Of a stretch of 64,000 nucleotides of DNA, positions 47,974-56,651 are shown piece after piece. The position numbers were made by a program, and so were the translations under genes. Origin of the DNA: Curvibacter sp. PD_MW3. Its GTDB lineage: Bacteria; Pseudomonadota; Gammaproteobacteria; Burkholderiales; Burkholderiaceae_C. The stretch spans positions 124,001-188,000 of the forward strand of contig NSIV01000005.1 of NCBI GenBank assembly GCA_002633085.1. Direction: 5' to 3'. Numbering within the stretch: the first letter of the stretch is position 1; each line of letters opens with the position of its first letter. A model generated the notes under the pieces. The model was not told where the DNA came from, ran no database searches, and was given only the letters and a program-made list of their open reading frames with translations.

Positions 47974-48932
47974 AATTACGCAACTTCGTGATCCCCGCCG
48001 TGCTGGCCTTGCTGGGCCTGCTGGCCTGGCAGGCCGACAACTACGTGCTGCGCTTGAGCACCACAGTGTGCATGTACGCTGCGCTGGCAACGTCGTGGAA
48101 CCTGATCGGTGGTTACGCGGGCTACCCCTCGTTCGCAACGGCCGCCTTCTTTGGCCTGGGGGCCTATGTTGCCGGCGTCTTGCAGACCCACGGCCTGGCC
48201 TTCGGCTGGGCGTGGACGGCGGCGACCTTCCTCGTGGCCCTCTTCGCTGGCCTGTTGGGCCGGGCCATCCTGCACCTGCGCGGCCACTATTTCGCCATCG
48301 CGAGCCTCGTGGTGGCCGACGTGCTGCGCGAAGTCAGCAACTCCTGGACCAGCCTCACCGGTGGTGGCATGGGGCTGAACCTGCCTTTGCTCAAGCTCGG
48401 CAACGTGAATCAGCACGCCCTATTCTATTTCGCTGCGATGCTTGTCGTGGCCGTGCTCGCGCTGTTGCTCTCCTGGCACGTGAACCGCTCGCGTCTGGGC
48501 TGGGCCCTGCGCTGCATTGAGCAGAACGAGGACGCCGCCCTGGTCATCGGTGTCGATGCCCGCCGCGCCAAGGTGACTGCCTTTGCACTCTCGGGCTGGA
48601 TCGCAGGTGCGGCCGGTGCAGTCTATGCCTCATGGGTTACCTACATCGATCCGACCGATGTGTTCGACACGCTGCTCTCCGTCAAGCCCATCATCATGGC
48701 GCTGCTCGGTGGTGTGGGCACGGTCACCGGGCCGGTCATCGGCGCCGTGGTCTACCTTGGGCTAGAGGAATTGCTCTGGCGCAATGTGCTGGAGTTTCAT
48801 GCGGGCCTGCTGGGTATCTTGGTGGTGTTGCTGGTGCTGTTCCTGTCCGGCGGGTTGCATGACGCCCGTTTGCAGAGAGCCTATGTTTGGTTGCGCTCCC
48901 GTCTGGGCCGACAGGGCGAGGTGAACGCATGA
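47970..48932 (+). CDS. Branched-chain amino acid-type ABC transporter permease (LivM)
   Basis: The 320-residue LivM-family permease has about nine to ten spans and family stretches SWNLIGGYAGYPSFATAAFFGLGAYVAGVLQ, HYFAIASLVVADVLREVSNSW and KPIIMALLGGVGTVTGPVIGAVVYLGLEELLW. ATGA overlaps at both ends show tight coupling with its neighbours. Confidence 0.93.
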   Translation: MKLRNFVIPAVLALLGLLAWQADNYVLRLSTTVCMYAALATSWNLIGGYAGYPSFATAAFFGLGAYVAGVLQTHGLAFGWAWTAATFLVALFAGLLGRAILHLRGHYFAIASLVVADVLREVSNSWTSLTGGGMGLNLPLLKLGNVNQHALFYFAAMLVVAVLALLLSWHVNRSRLGWALRCIEQNEDAALVIGVDARRAKVTAFALSGWIAGAAGAVYASWVTYIDPTDVFDTLLSVKPIIMALLGGVGTVTGPVIGAVVYLGLEELLWRNVLEFHAGLLGILVVLLVLFLSGGLHDARLQRAYVWLRSRLGRQGEVNA

Positions 48933-49681
48933 ATGCCCTGCTCGAACTCAAAGGCGTGACGCAGCGCTTCGGCGGCATCACGGCGCTGCAACAGCTCGAC
49001 TTTTCCCTGGGGCAGGGCGAGATCGTGGGTGTCATCGGCCCCAACGGCGCGGGCAAGACCACGCTGGTGAACGCCGTCACGGGTGTGACCCGCATGAGCG
49101 CGGGCGAGGTGTGGTTCGAGGGGCGCTCCATCACCGGGCTGCGCTCCGACCAGATCGCCCGCCTGGGCATTGCCCGCACCTTCCAGATCGTCCAGCCCTT
49201 TCCGCGCATGAGCGTGCTCGACAACGTGGCCGCTGCCGCCCTGTTCGCCGGCGGCAGCCGCACACCGGACGCCGCGCGCGAGCAGGCCCGTGAACACTTG
49301 CGCTTCTGCGGTCTGGACGCCCAGGCCGACAAGCCGGCGGCGGCCCTGACGCTGGCCGGCCGCAAGCGGCTGGAATTGGCCAAGAGCCTGGCACTCAAGC
49401 CGCGCCTGCTCTTTCTGGACGAAGTCAATGCCGGCCTCAACCCGGCCGAGGTGGAGCACGCCCTGTCGCTGATCCAGCAGATCGCAGCGAGCGGCGTCAC
49501 CATCGTGCTGATCGAACACCTGATGAAGGTGGTGGTCAACTCCTGCACCCGCGTGATGGTGCTGCACCAGGGACAGCTGATTGCCAACGGCACGCCGCAG
49601 GAAGTCGTGGCCAACGAGAAAGTCATCGAGGCCTATCTGGGCCAGCGTTATGCGCGCCGCGCACAGGAGGCCGCCACATGA
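48929..49681 (+). CDS. ABC transporter ATPase (LivG type)
   Basis: The 250-residue ATPase has Walker A GPNGAGKTTLVNAVTG, a diverged signature (LTLAGRKRLELAKSLALKPRLLFLDEVNAGLNPAE) and IEHLMKVV. The signature is LAGRK where most ABC proteins have LSGGQ, and the Walker B is followed by EV instead of EP; both are common in the LivG group. It overlaps livM and livF genes by four bases. Confidence 0.93.
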   Translation: MNALLELKGVTQRFGGITALQQLDFSLGQGEIVGVIGPNGAGKTTLVNAVTGVTRMSAGEVWFEGRSITGLRSDQIARLGIARTFQIVQPFPRMSVLDNVAAAALFAGGSRTPDAAREQAREHLRFCGLDAQADKPAAALTLAGRKRLELAKSLALKPRLLFLDEVNAGLNPAEVEHALSLIQQIAASGVTIVLIEHLMKVVVNSCTRVMVLHQGQLIANGTPQEVVANEKVIEAYLGQRYARRAQEAAT

Positions 49682-50415
49682 GTGCAGCACACAAGCCGAT
49701 CCCGCCACTGCTTTCGGTCTCGTCTCTGGAGGTCGCCTATGGCGATGTGCAGGTGCTGTGGGACGTGAGTCTGGACATTCGCCCGGGGGAAATCGTCTGC
49801 CTGATCGGTTCCAACGGCGCCGGCAAGACCACGCTGTTGCGCACCCTGTCGGGCCTGATGCCGGTGCAGAGCGGCACGCTGCAGTGGGGCGGCCAGGATG
49901 CCCGAAGCTGGTCTCCGTCCGAGCGTGTCGCACGGGGGATCGCACATGTGCCCGAGGGGCGCCGCCTCTTTGCTGGCCTGTCCGTCTACGACAACCTGCT
50001 GCTCGGTGCCTACAGCCGCACCGATGGCCGCGCCGCCATTCAACGCGACATTGAGCGGATGTATGAATTGTTCCCCCGCCTCGTGGAGCGGCGTCGGCAG
50101 GATGCCACCACCCTCTCTGGCGGCGAGCAGCAGATGTGCGCCATTGCGCGCGGCCTCATGGCCTCGCCCAAGCTGTTGCTGATCGATGAGTTGTCTCTGG
50201 GGCTGGCGCCCAAGGTCGTGGACGAGCTCGTCCAGACCCTGGGCCGCGTGCGTGACGCAGGCACCAGCTTGCTGATTGTCGAGCAGGACGTGGCCACAGC
50301 CCTGGAATTGGCCGACCGGGGTTATGTGATTGATCAGGGCCGCACCGTGGCCGAAGGGCTGGCGTCTGCACTGCAGAACAACCCCACGGTTCGGGCCGCC
50401 TACCTGGGGGCCTGA
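49678..50415 (+). CDS. ABC transporter ATPase (LivF type)
   Basis: The 245-residue ATPase has Walker A GSNGAGKTTLLRTLSGLM, signature LSGGEQQMCAIARGLMASPKLLLIDELSLGLAP and VEQDVATALELADRGYVIDQGRTV, typical of LivF. It is the last transporter gene; the isomerase-like gene follows after 39 bases. Confidence 0.94.
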   Translation: MSAAHKPIPPLLSVSSLEVAYGDVQVLWDVSLDIRPGEIVCLIGSNGAGKTTLLRTLSGLMPVQSGTLQWGGQDARSWSPSERVARGIAHVPEGRRLFAGLSVYDNLLLGAYSRTDGRAAIQRDIERMYELFPRLVERRRQDATTLSGGEQQMCAIARGLMASPKLLLIDELSLGLAPKVVDELVQTLGRVRDAGTSLLIVEQDVATALELADRGYVIDQGRTVAEGLASALQNNPTVRAAYLGA

Positions 50416-50454
50416 GGCCGGCACACCACCCCCGATTTGAAGGACATCCAAAGC

Positions 50455-51090
50455 ATGAGCACAACCAAACCGCAAGTCACTTATTACTTCAGCTTCATTT
50501 CGCTCTGGAGCTATGTGGGCAGCCTGCATTTCCAGGAACTGGTGGCCAAGCACGATCTTGATGTTGTCTACAAGCCCATCGATTTGCTGGCCGTGTTCGC
50601 CGCCGGCGGTGGCAAGCCCGTGAAGGAGCGGCCCTTGCAGCGCCAAGCCTACCGCCTGGTGGAGATGCAGCGCTGGCGGGCCCAACGCAAGATCGACCTG
50701 GTGCTGCACCCCAAGTACTACCCCGCCGATCCCGCTCTGGGGCACCGACTGCTGCTCGCGGCCCTGCGCAACGGACAGGACGTGGGGGCCTTTGTCCATG
50801 CCAGCTTGCGCGCAGTCTGGGCCGACGAACTCAACATCGAAGACCCCGAGACCCTGGTCGGCCTGGCCGATCGCAGTGGTCTGAACGGGCGGGAGCTGCT
50901 CGCACAGGCTAATGACCCGGCGCTTTTTGCGCAGTCGGATGCCTTGACGCAGGAAGCGATCGAGCGGCAGCTCTTTGGTGCGCCGTTTTACTTCTACAAC
51001 GGTGAACCTTTCTGGGGGCAGGACCGCCTGGACATGCTGGATACGGCCATCGCCGAGTCGCGGCCACCTTTTCTGCCGCCGACGCTCTGA
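50455..51090 (+). CDS. 2-hydroxychromene-2-carboxylate isomerase family (DsbA-fold) protein
   Basis: The 211-residue protein has a DsbA-like GST-kappa fold, starting VTYYFSFISLWSYVGSLHFQEL and containing KPIDLLAVFAAGGGKPVKERPLQRQAYRLVEMQRWR and FGAPFYFYNGEPFWGQDRLDML. The family isomerises 2-hydroxychromene-2-carboxylate in naphthalene degradation, usually with glutathione. The usual catalytic Ser is plausible in FSFISLWSY. Its place behind a Liv-type importer suggests the transporter brings in an aromatic acid, as inference. Confidence 0.85.
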   Translation: MSTTKPQVTYYFSFISLWSYVGSLHFQELVAKHDLDVVYKPIDLLAVFAAGGGKPVKERPLQRQAYRLVEMQRWRAQRKIDLVLHPKYYPADPALGHRLLLAALRNGQDVGAFVHASLRAVWADELNIEDPETLVGLADRSGLNGRELLAQANDPALFAQSDALTQEAIERQLFGAPFYFYNGEPFWGQDRLDMLDTAIAESRPPFLPPTL

Positions 51091-51197
51091 GCCTGCTACC
51101 TCTTGCGGCGAGGCTCGTAAGTTCAGGTCTTGGCGGCGTCATCCGGCTCTGTTATAAACATTTCTGGCCTCTAGCCCTCATGAAACAAGCGGGAGCA

Positions 51198-51214
51198 GCT
51201 ATATGTTTGATAGC
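51198..51214. repeat. 17-base dyad GCTAT-N7-ATAGC overlapping a start codon
   Basis: GCTATATGTTTGATAGC contains the ATG (51203) of the patatin gene. It is one of four window copies of GCTAT-N7-RTAGC, and folding would sequester the start codon. Confidence 0.6.
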
Positions 51215-52219
51215 AAATCAGGGCCGATCAACCTGGCGCTGCAAGGCGGTGGCGCGCATGGCGCCTTCACCTGGGGTGTGCTCGATGCGCTGTTGGCGGA
51301 CCCGCGTGTGCAGTTCGAAGGCATCAGCGGCAGCAGCGCCGGTGCCATGAACGCGGTGGTGCTGGCCGACGGCTGGCTCAAGGGCGGGCGCGAGGGTGCG
51401 CGCAAGGCGCTGGCGGACTTCTGGAACGAACTGGGCCGCCAGATGCCCTGGGGCCTGCTGACGCGCCGCAAGGGCGACGTGATCACCATGGCGCCGGCCA
51501 GCCGGCTGCTGGCCAGCTGGGCCGGCTACTTCTCGCCCTCGCAGCTGAACCCGTTCGACCTCAACCCCTTGCGCGATCTGCTGAACCGCCAGATCGACTT
51601 CGAGCAGCTGCGCACGCGCTGCCCGTTCAAGCTCTTCATCGGCACCACGCAGGTGAGCACCGGCAAGCTGCGCCTGTTTCGCGAGCACGAGCTGACGGTC
51701 GATGTGCTGCTGGCCTCGGCCTGCCTGCCCAAGATCCACCGCACGGTGGAGATTGACGGCGAAGGCTACTGGGACGGCGGCTACAGCGCCAACCCGGCGG
51801 TGTTCCCGCTGGCCTACGACTGCACCGCGCGCGACATCCTGCTGGTGCTGCTGAACCCGCTCAAGCGCGAAGGCATACCGCACACCGTGGAAGAGATCGA
51901 GTCGCGCATCGTCGAGCTGGCCTTCAGCGCCAACTTCATGCGCGAGATGCGCATGTTCGCGCACGCGGCCGAGTTCTCCGGCTCGGCCTTGCGACCCAAG
52001 GGCCGGCTGGAGCGCCGCCTGCAGGAGCTGCGCTTTCACATGATCGATGCCAGCCAGCTCGACACCCTGCTGCGCACCGACACCAAACTGCTGGCGCACG
52101 GCCCGTTCTTCGACCTGTTGCAGGAACAGGGGCACACCTGTGCAGACGCGTGGCTGGCAAAGGAGTACCATGCCGTCGGGCGTCGCTCAAGCATCGATGT
52201 AAAACAGTTGTTCGGCTAG
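51203..52219 (+). CDS. Patatin-like phospholipase
   Basis: The 338-residue protein has the oxyanion motif LQGGGAHGAFTWGVLD near residue 12, the nucleophile elbow GISGSSAGAMNAVVLADG (G-S-S-A-G) and the dyad Asp in YWDGGYSANP. This RssA-type group hydrolyses phospholipids or acylglycerols in the cytoplasm; no signal peptide is present. The start codon is inside a 17-base dyad and lacks a clear ribosome site beyond GGGAG 10 bases upstream. It is monocistronic or reads into the methyltransferase gene 26 bases on. Confidence 0.93.
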   Translation: MFDSKSGPINLALQGGGAHGAFTWGVLDALLADPRVQFEGISGSSAGAMNAVVLADGWLKGGREGARKALADFWNELGRQMPWGLLTRRKGDVITMAPASRLLASWAGYFSPSQLNPFDLNPLRDLLNRQIDFEQLRTRCPFKLFIGTTQVSTGKLRLFREHELTVDVLLASACLPKIHRTVEIDGEGYWDGGYSANPAVFPLAYDCTARDILLVLLNPLKREGIPHTVEEIESRIVELAFSANFMREMRMFAHAAEFSGSALRPKGRLERRLQELRFHMIDASQLDTLLRTDTKLLAHGPFFDLLQEQGHTCADAWLAKEYHAVGRRSSIDVKQLFG

Positions 52220-52245
52220 GCGCCACCAAGCTCTGGGAGGAGCCC

Positions 52246-52917
52246 ATGCGTGACGACTCAGCTCACTCTGCCGGCCACGATGCCTCGCGGGCCATGTACC
52301 GCTGGCGCGCCTACTCCTACGACCTGCAACTCGCCCCCTACGAATTCATCCGCCGACATGCGGTCGAGCGGCTGCAGTTGTTACCCGGCCAGTGCGTACT
52401 CGATCTCGGCTGCGGCACCGGCATGAGCCTGGACCTGCTGCGCCAGGCTGTGGGTGCCCAAGGCCGCGTCATCGCCGTCGACCAATGCCCCGAGATGATT
52501 GCACTGGCGCGCAGCCGCGTCAGTCAGGCGGGCTGGACCAACGTAGAACTCATCTGTGCCGCGGTGGAAGACACGCCCTTGCCCGATGCCGCTGACGCCG
52601 CCTTCTTCCACCTCGTGCACGACATCCTGCAAAACCCGCAGGCGGTGGCGCATGTGCTGCACCACCTCAAGCCCGGCGCGCGCATCGCCGCCACCGGCCT
52701 GAAGTGGACCGCGCCCTGGTTGGTGCCATGGAACGCGCTGGTGGGCATGTTTGCCGCGCAGTCGATCACCAATTTCGACCGCTTGGCCGCGCCCTGGCAA
52801 CCTCTGCTTGATCAAGGCGCGGCGCTGGAACTGGAGTCGGTGCTCATGGGCACGCTGTATGTGGCCAGCGGCACGGCGCCGCCCGCCCGCCCGCGCCAGG
52901 GACATCGCACGCATTGA
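52246..52917 (+). CDS. Class I SAM-dependent methyltransferase
   Basis: The 223-residue protein has the SAM motif CVLDLGCGTGMSLDLLRQAVG near residue 48, the acidic loop VIAVDQCPEMIALAR and a post-motif AADAAFFHLVHDILQNPQAVAHVLHHLKPGARIAATGLKW, as in UbiE/Methyltransf_11-type enzymes. The substrate is unknown. A GGGAGGAG ribosome site supports the start. It follows the patatin gene closely. Confidence 0.87.
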   Translation: MRDDSAHSAGHDASRAMYRWRAYSYDLQLAPYEFIRRHAVERLQLLPGQCVLDLGCGTGMSLDLLRQAVGAQGRVIAVDQCPEMIALARSRVSQAGWTNVELICAAVEDTPLPDAADAAFFHLVHDILQNPQAVAHVLHHLKPGARIAATGLKWTAPWLVPWNALVGMFAAQSITNFDRLAAPWQPLLDQGAALELESVLMGTLYVASGTAPPARPRQGHRTH

Positions 52918-52975
52918 TATGCTTGCGGCCTGAAAATCAACTTGGCCGGGCCCACCCGCCAACCCAGGAGTTTCC

Positions 52976-53338
52976 ATGCCCTACATGCTGCTGATGATGG
53001 AGCCGCCCGGCCAGCGGCGCACGCGTACCGAGGCCGAAGGCCGCGAGGTGTATGCGCGCATGCAGCGTTTTGCCGAGGAGTTGCAAGCACGCGGCCAGTT
53101 GCTGGCGGTCGAGTCGCTCGGCTCGCAGGCCAACGCCGTGCGCGTGCAGGTGCGCGGCGGGCAGGCCCAGCTGCTCGACGGCCCCTTCGCCGAAGCCAAG
53201 GAAATGGTAGGAGGCTTCTTTTTGGTTGACTGCCAGACCCGGGCCGAGGCGGTGGCCATTGCCCAGCAATGCCCGGCGGCCGAGTGGTGCACCGTCGAAG
53301 TGCGCGGCGTCGGGCCGTGCTACGAGGACGCCGTTTGA
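52976..53338 (+). CDS. YCII/DGPF-domain protein
   Basis: The 120-residue protein contains MPYMLLMMEPPGQRRTR and LLDGPFAEAKEMVGGFFLVDCQTRAEAVAIAQQCPAAEWCTVEVRGV, the DGPF motif of the YCII-related family. The fold is a ferredoxin-like dimer; no enzymatic activity is established. It precedes the ECF42-type operon but is separated by a 120-base gap, and may be a separate target of the same sigma factor. Confidence 0.88.
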   Translation: MPYMLLMMEPPGQRRTRTEAEGREVYARMQRFAEELQARGQLLAVESLGSQANAVRVQVRGGQAQLLDGPFAEAKEMVGGFFLVDCQTRAEAVAIAQQCPAAEWCTVEVRGVGPCYEDAV

Positions 53339-53379
53339 GGCGGGGTGGCTAGCCTAGGGTTTTTACCTAGTCACCAGGT

Positions 53380-53406
53380 GGTCGATTTCGTACCGCTTCG
53401 TTCGTC
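53380..53406 (+). promoter_or_regulatory. Candidate ECF42-type promoter
   Basis: GGTCGA (53380-53385), a 17-base spacer and CGTC (53403-53406) resemble the published ECF42 promoter form (TGTCGA, then CGA/TC). It lies 52 bases before the second DGPF gene, the first gene of the operon that encodes the ECF42-like sigma factor. Confidence 0.4.
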
Positions 53407-53458
53407 GTGGGAATGCAAGCCAGAGTTTGGCTGACCAACCCCATGAAGGAGTGCAGAT

Positions 53459-53842
53459 ATGCGATACATGATCATTGTCAAAGCCACGCCCCAGTCTGAA
53501 GCCGGCGTCTTCCCGCCCAATATGGCCGAACTCATGGCCGTGATGGGCACCTTCCACGAAGAGCTGGCCCGCGCCGGCGTGCTGCTCGACGCGTCGGGCC
53601 TCCAACCCAGCTCGCAGGGCTGGCGCATTCGCTACGACGGCAAGGCGCGCCAGGTCATCGACGGACCTTTCACCGAGAGCAAGGAGCTCATTGCCGGCTA
53701 CACCCTGATCCAGGTGCGCTCGCGCGACGAGGCGCTGGAGTGGACACGCCGTTTCCCCAACCCGGTGGGCGAGGGCATGGCCGCCGAGATCGAAGTGCGC
53801 CGCCTCTACGAAGAGGAAGACTTCGCCGGCATCGGCCAGTGA
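53459..53842 (+). CDS. YCII/DGPF-domain protein
   Basis: The 127-residue protein starts MRYMIIVKATPQSEAG and contains RQVIDGPFTESKELIAGYTLIQVRSRDEALEWTRRFPNP, with the DGPF motif near residue 69. DGPF proteins are the standard genomic neighbours of ECF42 sigma factors. A GAAGGAG ribosome site precedes the start. It heads the six-gene operon that includes the sigma factor gene. Confidence 0.9.
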   Translation: MRYMIIVKATPQSEAGVFPPNMAELMAVMGTFHEELARAGVLLDASGLQPSSQGWRIRYDGKARQVIDGPFTESKELIAGYTLIQVRSRDEALEWTRRFPNPVGEGMAAEIEVRRLYEEEDFAGIGQ

Positions 53843-53854
53843 AGGAGCCGCACC

Positions 53855-54403
53855 ATGGTCAAAAGCATCCTCATCATCGCCGTGCTGGCCCTGGCCGGCC
53901 TGCTGCTGTTTGCCGCCACGCGGCCCGACACCTTCAGCCTGCAGCGCAGCATCGTCATCCAGGCGCGGCCGGACAAGCTCCACGCGCTCATCAACGATCT
54001 GCATCAGTTCAACACCTGGAACCCCTACGACAAGAAAGACCCTGCCATGCAGGGCAGCTACCGCGGTCCGGCCGCCGGCCCGGGGGCGCGTTACGAGTTC
54101 AAGGGCAACAAGGAGGTGGGCGAGGGCAGCCTGGAGATCACCGCCAGCACCCCCGCCCAGGTGACGATGCGGCTCGACATGCGCGCGCCCATGCAGGGCA
54201 GCAACACCATTGATTTCACCCTGGTGCCGCGCGGCGACGTCACCGAAGTCACCTGGGCCATGCAGGGCGCTTGCCCCTTTGTTGCCAAGTTGATGGGCGT
54301 CTTCATCAACATGGACGCCATGATCGGCCGCGACTTCGAAGCCGGCCTGGCCAGCCTCAAGACGATTGCCGAGAAAAATCAGATATCCGGGAGAGCACCA
54401 TGA
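53855..54403 (+). CDS. SRPBCC family polyketide cyclase-like membrane-anchored protein
   Basis: The 182-residue protein has an N-terminal hydrophobic segment (residues 3-22, SILIIAVLALAGLLLFAAT) and then an SRPBCC/Bet v1-like domain, with IQARPDKLHALINDLHQFNTWNPYDKKDP and DFTLVPRGDVTEVTWAMQG. Such domains bind hydrophobic ligands. The signal-like segment suggests periplasmic exposure or membrane anchoring. It overlaps the next gene by four bases. Confidence 0.87.
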   Translation: MVKSILIIAVLALAGLLLFAATRPDTFSLQRSIVIQARPDKLHALINDLHQFNTWNPYDKKDPAMQGSYRGPAAGPGARYEFKGNKEVGEGSLEITASTPAQVTMRLDMRAPMQGSNTIDFTLVPRGDVTEVTWAMQGACPFVAKLMGVFINMDAMIGRDFEAGLASLKTIAEKNQISGRAP

Positions 54404-54882
54404 CCACATCATCCACAGAAACCGAGGCGGCGCAAGCCGCGCGCGAGATTGTCAGTACCCGCCATTTCGCGCAGCCGCGCGAGCAGCTCTGGGCCGCCTT
54501 TGCCGATGCGCAGCGCCTGGCGCGCTGGTGGGGACCGGCGGGGTTTCGCAACACCTTCGAGCTGTGCGAGTTCCGCCCCGGTGGCCACTGGCGCTTCACC
54601 ATGCATGGCCCCGACGGCCAGGACTATCCCAACCGCAGCGTGTTCCACACCGTCGAGGCGCCCGCGCGCATCGTGCTGGAGCATGAGAACGCCCCGCACT
54701 TCCACCTGCACATCACGCTGATCGACGAGGCCGGCGGCACCCGGCTGGGTTGGCGCATGTGTTTCGACGACGCCGCCACACGCGAGGCGGTAGCCCGCTA
54801 CGCCGTGCCCGCCAATGAGCAGGTCTTTGACCGTCTGCAGGCGGAACTCACTCGCAACACCCTCCAGGGAGAACCCACATGA
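54400..54882 (+). CDS. SRPBCC/AHSA1 family protein
   Basis: The 160-residue protein contains VSTRHFAQPREQLWAAFADAQRLARWWGPAGFRNTFELCEFRPGGHWRFTMHGPDG, typical of the activator-of-Hsp90-like (AHSA1/CalC) SRPBCC group. It is cytoplasmic, with a ligand-binding or chaperone-like role not established. ATGA overlaps at both ends tie it to its neighbours. Confidence 0.9.
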   Translation: MTTSSTETEAAQAAREIVSTRHFAQPREQLWAAFADAQRLARWWGPAGFRNTFELCEFRPGGHWRFTMHGPDGQDYPNRSVFHTVEAPARIVLEHENAPHFHLHITLIDEAGGTRLGWRMCFDDAATREAVARYAVPANEQVFDRLQAELTRNTLQGEPT

Positions 54883-55298
54883 GCCAGCAAATCTACGTCA
54901 ACCTGCCCGTGCGCGACCTGGCACGCTCCAGGGCCTTCTTCGGCGCCCTGGGCTACAGCTTCAACCCGCAGTTCAGCAACGAGCAGGGCGCCTGCATGGT
55001 GATCAGCGACGACATCTACGTCATGCTGCTGACCGAACCCTTCTGCCAGACCTTCACCAGCAAGCCCCTGGCCGATGCCCGCAAGACGACCGAGGTGCTG
55101 ATCTGCCTGTCGTGTGCCAGCCGCGCCGAGGTTGACCAGCTGGTGGCCAAGGCCCGTGCGGCCGGTGGCACGGTGCCGCGTGCGTCGCAAGACCATGGTT
55201 TCATGTACCAGCACGGCTTCGAAGACCTGGACGGCCACATCTGGGAGCTGGCCTACATGGACATGGCCGCCTGTCCGGCCACACCGGCGCAAGCCTGA
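54879..55298 (+). CDS. VOC family (glyoxalase-like) protein
   Basis: The 139-residue VOC-fold protein starts QIYVNLPVRDLARSRAFFGALGYSFNPQFS and ends with QDHGFMYQHGFEDLDGHIWELAYMD, where H and E are possible metal ligands. It resembles the lactoylglutathione lyase-like group without a known substrate. It is in the same operon as the ECF42-like sigma factor. Confidence 0.88.
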   Translation: MSQQIYVNLPVRDLARSRAFFGALGYSFNPQFSNEQGACMVISDDIYVMLLTEPFCQTFTSKPLADARKTTEVLICLSCASRAEVDQLVAKARAAGGTVPRASQDHGFMYQHGFEDLDGHIWELAYMDMAACPATPAQA

Positions 55299-55313
55299 GC
55301 ACCTGGCCGCCTG

Positions 55314-56606
55314 ATGCACTCCGCCACCCACCAGGCCATTGCCGCTGTCTGGCGCATCGAGTCCGCGCGCATCGTGGCGGCCGTGGCGCGCCTGCTGCGC
55401 GACATCGGCCAGGCCGAGGAGGTGGCGCAGGACGCGCTGGTGGCGGCGCTGGAGCATTGGCCCACCAAGGGCGTGCCCGACAACCCCGGTGCCTGGCTCA
55501 TGGCCACCGCCAAGAACCGTGCGCTCGACCGCCTGCGCCGCGACAAGGTGCAGAGCAGCAAGTTCGAGCAGATTGGCCACGAGCTGGAGGCGCAGCAAGC
55601 ACTGGTGGTGCCCGACTTCGTGGACGCGCTCGACGCAGCGCGCGCCGACGAGATTGGCGACGACCTGCTGCGCCTGATCTTCACTGCCTGCCACCCGGTG
55701 CTCAGCGCCGAGATGCGCGCGGCGCTCACGCTCAAGCTGCTGGCGGGCCTGAGCACACACGAGATTGCGCGCGCCTTCCTGGTGACCGAGCCCACGCTGG
55801 CGCAGCGCATCGTGCGTGCCAAGCGCACCCTGCGCGAAGCGCGCGTGCCCTTCGAGCTGCCGCGTGGCGCCGTGCTGGGCGAGCGGCTGGCCTCGGTGCT
55901 GGAGGTGGTGTACCTGGTCTTCAACGAAGGCTACACAGCGACGGCCGGCGAGGACTGGATGCGCCCGGCCCTGGTGGACGAAGCCTTGCGCCTGGGCCGC
56001 ATGCTGGCCGAACTGGCCGCCGACGAGCCCGAAGTGCACGGCCTGCTGGCGCTGATGGAGTTGCAGGCCTCGCGCACCGCCGCCCGCACCGATGCCAGCG
56101 GCCGCCCCGTGCTGCTGCTGGCGCAGGACCGCACGCGCTGGGACCATCTGCTCATCCGCCGCGGGCTGGCGGCGCTGGCGCGGGCCGAGGCCTTGTGCGC
56201 CGCCCAGGGCCAGCCGCTCGGGGCCTATGCGCTGCAAGGCGCCATTGCCGCCTGCCATGCGCGCGCCGTTCAGGCTGCCGACACCGACTGGGTGCGCATT
56301 GCCTCGCTCTACGAGGCGCTGGCGCAGACCACGCCGTCGCCGGTGGTGGAACTCAACCGTGCCGTGGCTGTGGCCATGGCCTACGGGCCGGCCGCTGGTC
56401 TAACCCTCATCGACGCGCTGCGTGAAGACCGCGCCCTGCAAAACTACCAGTGGCTGCCCAGCGTGCGCGGCGACCTGCTGGCCAAGCTGGGCCGGCTGGC
56501 AGAAGCGCGTGCCGAGTTCGCACACGCCGCCACGCTGACGCACAACCTGCGCGAGCGCGAGCTGCTGCTGGCGCGGGCGCAGACCCTTGGTGAGACCGGG
56601 GCCTGA
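55314..56606 (+). CDS. ECF42-type RNA polymerase sigma factor with C-terminal extension
   Basis: The 430-residue protein has ECF region 2 (IAAVARLLRDIGQAEEVAQDALVAALEHWP) and region 4 (LLAGLSTHEIARAFLVTEPTLAQRIVRAKRTLREA), then a TPR-like C-terminal domain of about 250 residues (DEALRLGRMLAEL through PSPVVELNRAVAVAMAYGP). ECF42 factors carry this extension, lack an anti-sigma gene and are linked to DGPF proteins, as here. It probably autoregulates the operon. Confidence 0.9.
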   Translation: MHSATHQAIAAVWRIESARIVAAVARLLRDIGQAEEVAQDALVAALEHWPTKGVPDNPGAWLMATAKNRALDRLRRDKVQSSKFEQIGHELEAQQALVVPDFVDALDAARADEIGDDLLRLIFTACHPVLSAEMRAALTLKLLAGLSTHEIARAFLVTEPTLAQRIVRAKRTLREARVPFELPRGAVLGERLASVLEVVYLVFNEGYTATAGEDWMRPALVDEALRLGRMLAELAADEPEVHGLLALMELQASRTAARTDASGRPVLLLAQDRTRWDHLLIRRGLAALARAEALCAAQGQPLGAYALQGAIAACHARAVQAADTDWVRIASLYEALAQTTPSPVVELNRAVAVAMAYGPAAGLTLIDALREDRALQNYQWLPSVRGDLLAKLGRLAEARAEFAHAATLTHNLRERELLLARAQTLGETGA

Positions 56607-56651
56607 GCGCCTGCACCGTTTCTTGTGTCTTCCTTCTGAAGGAGGTCTCTC

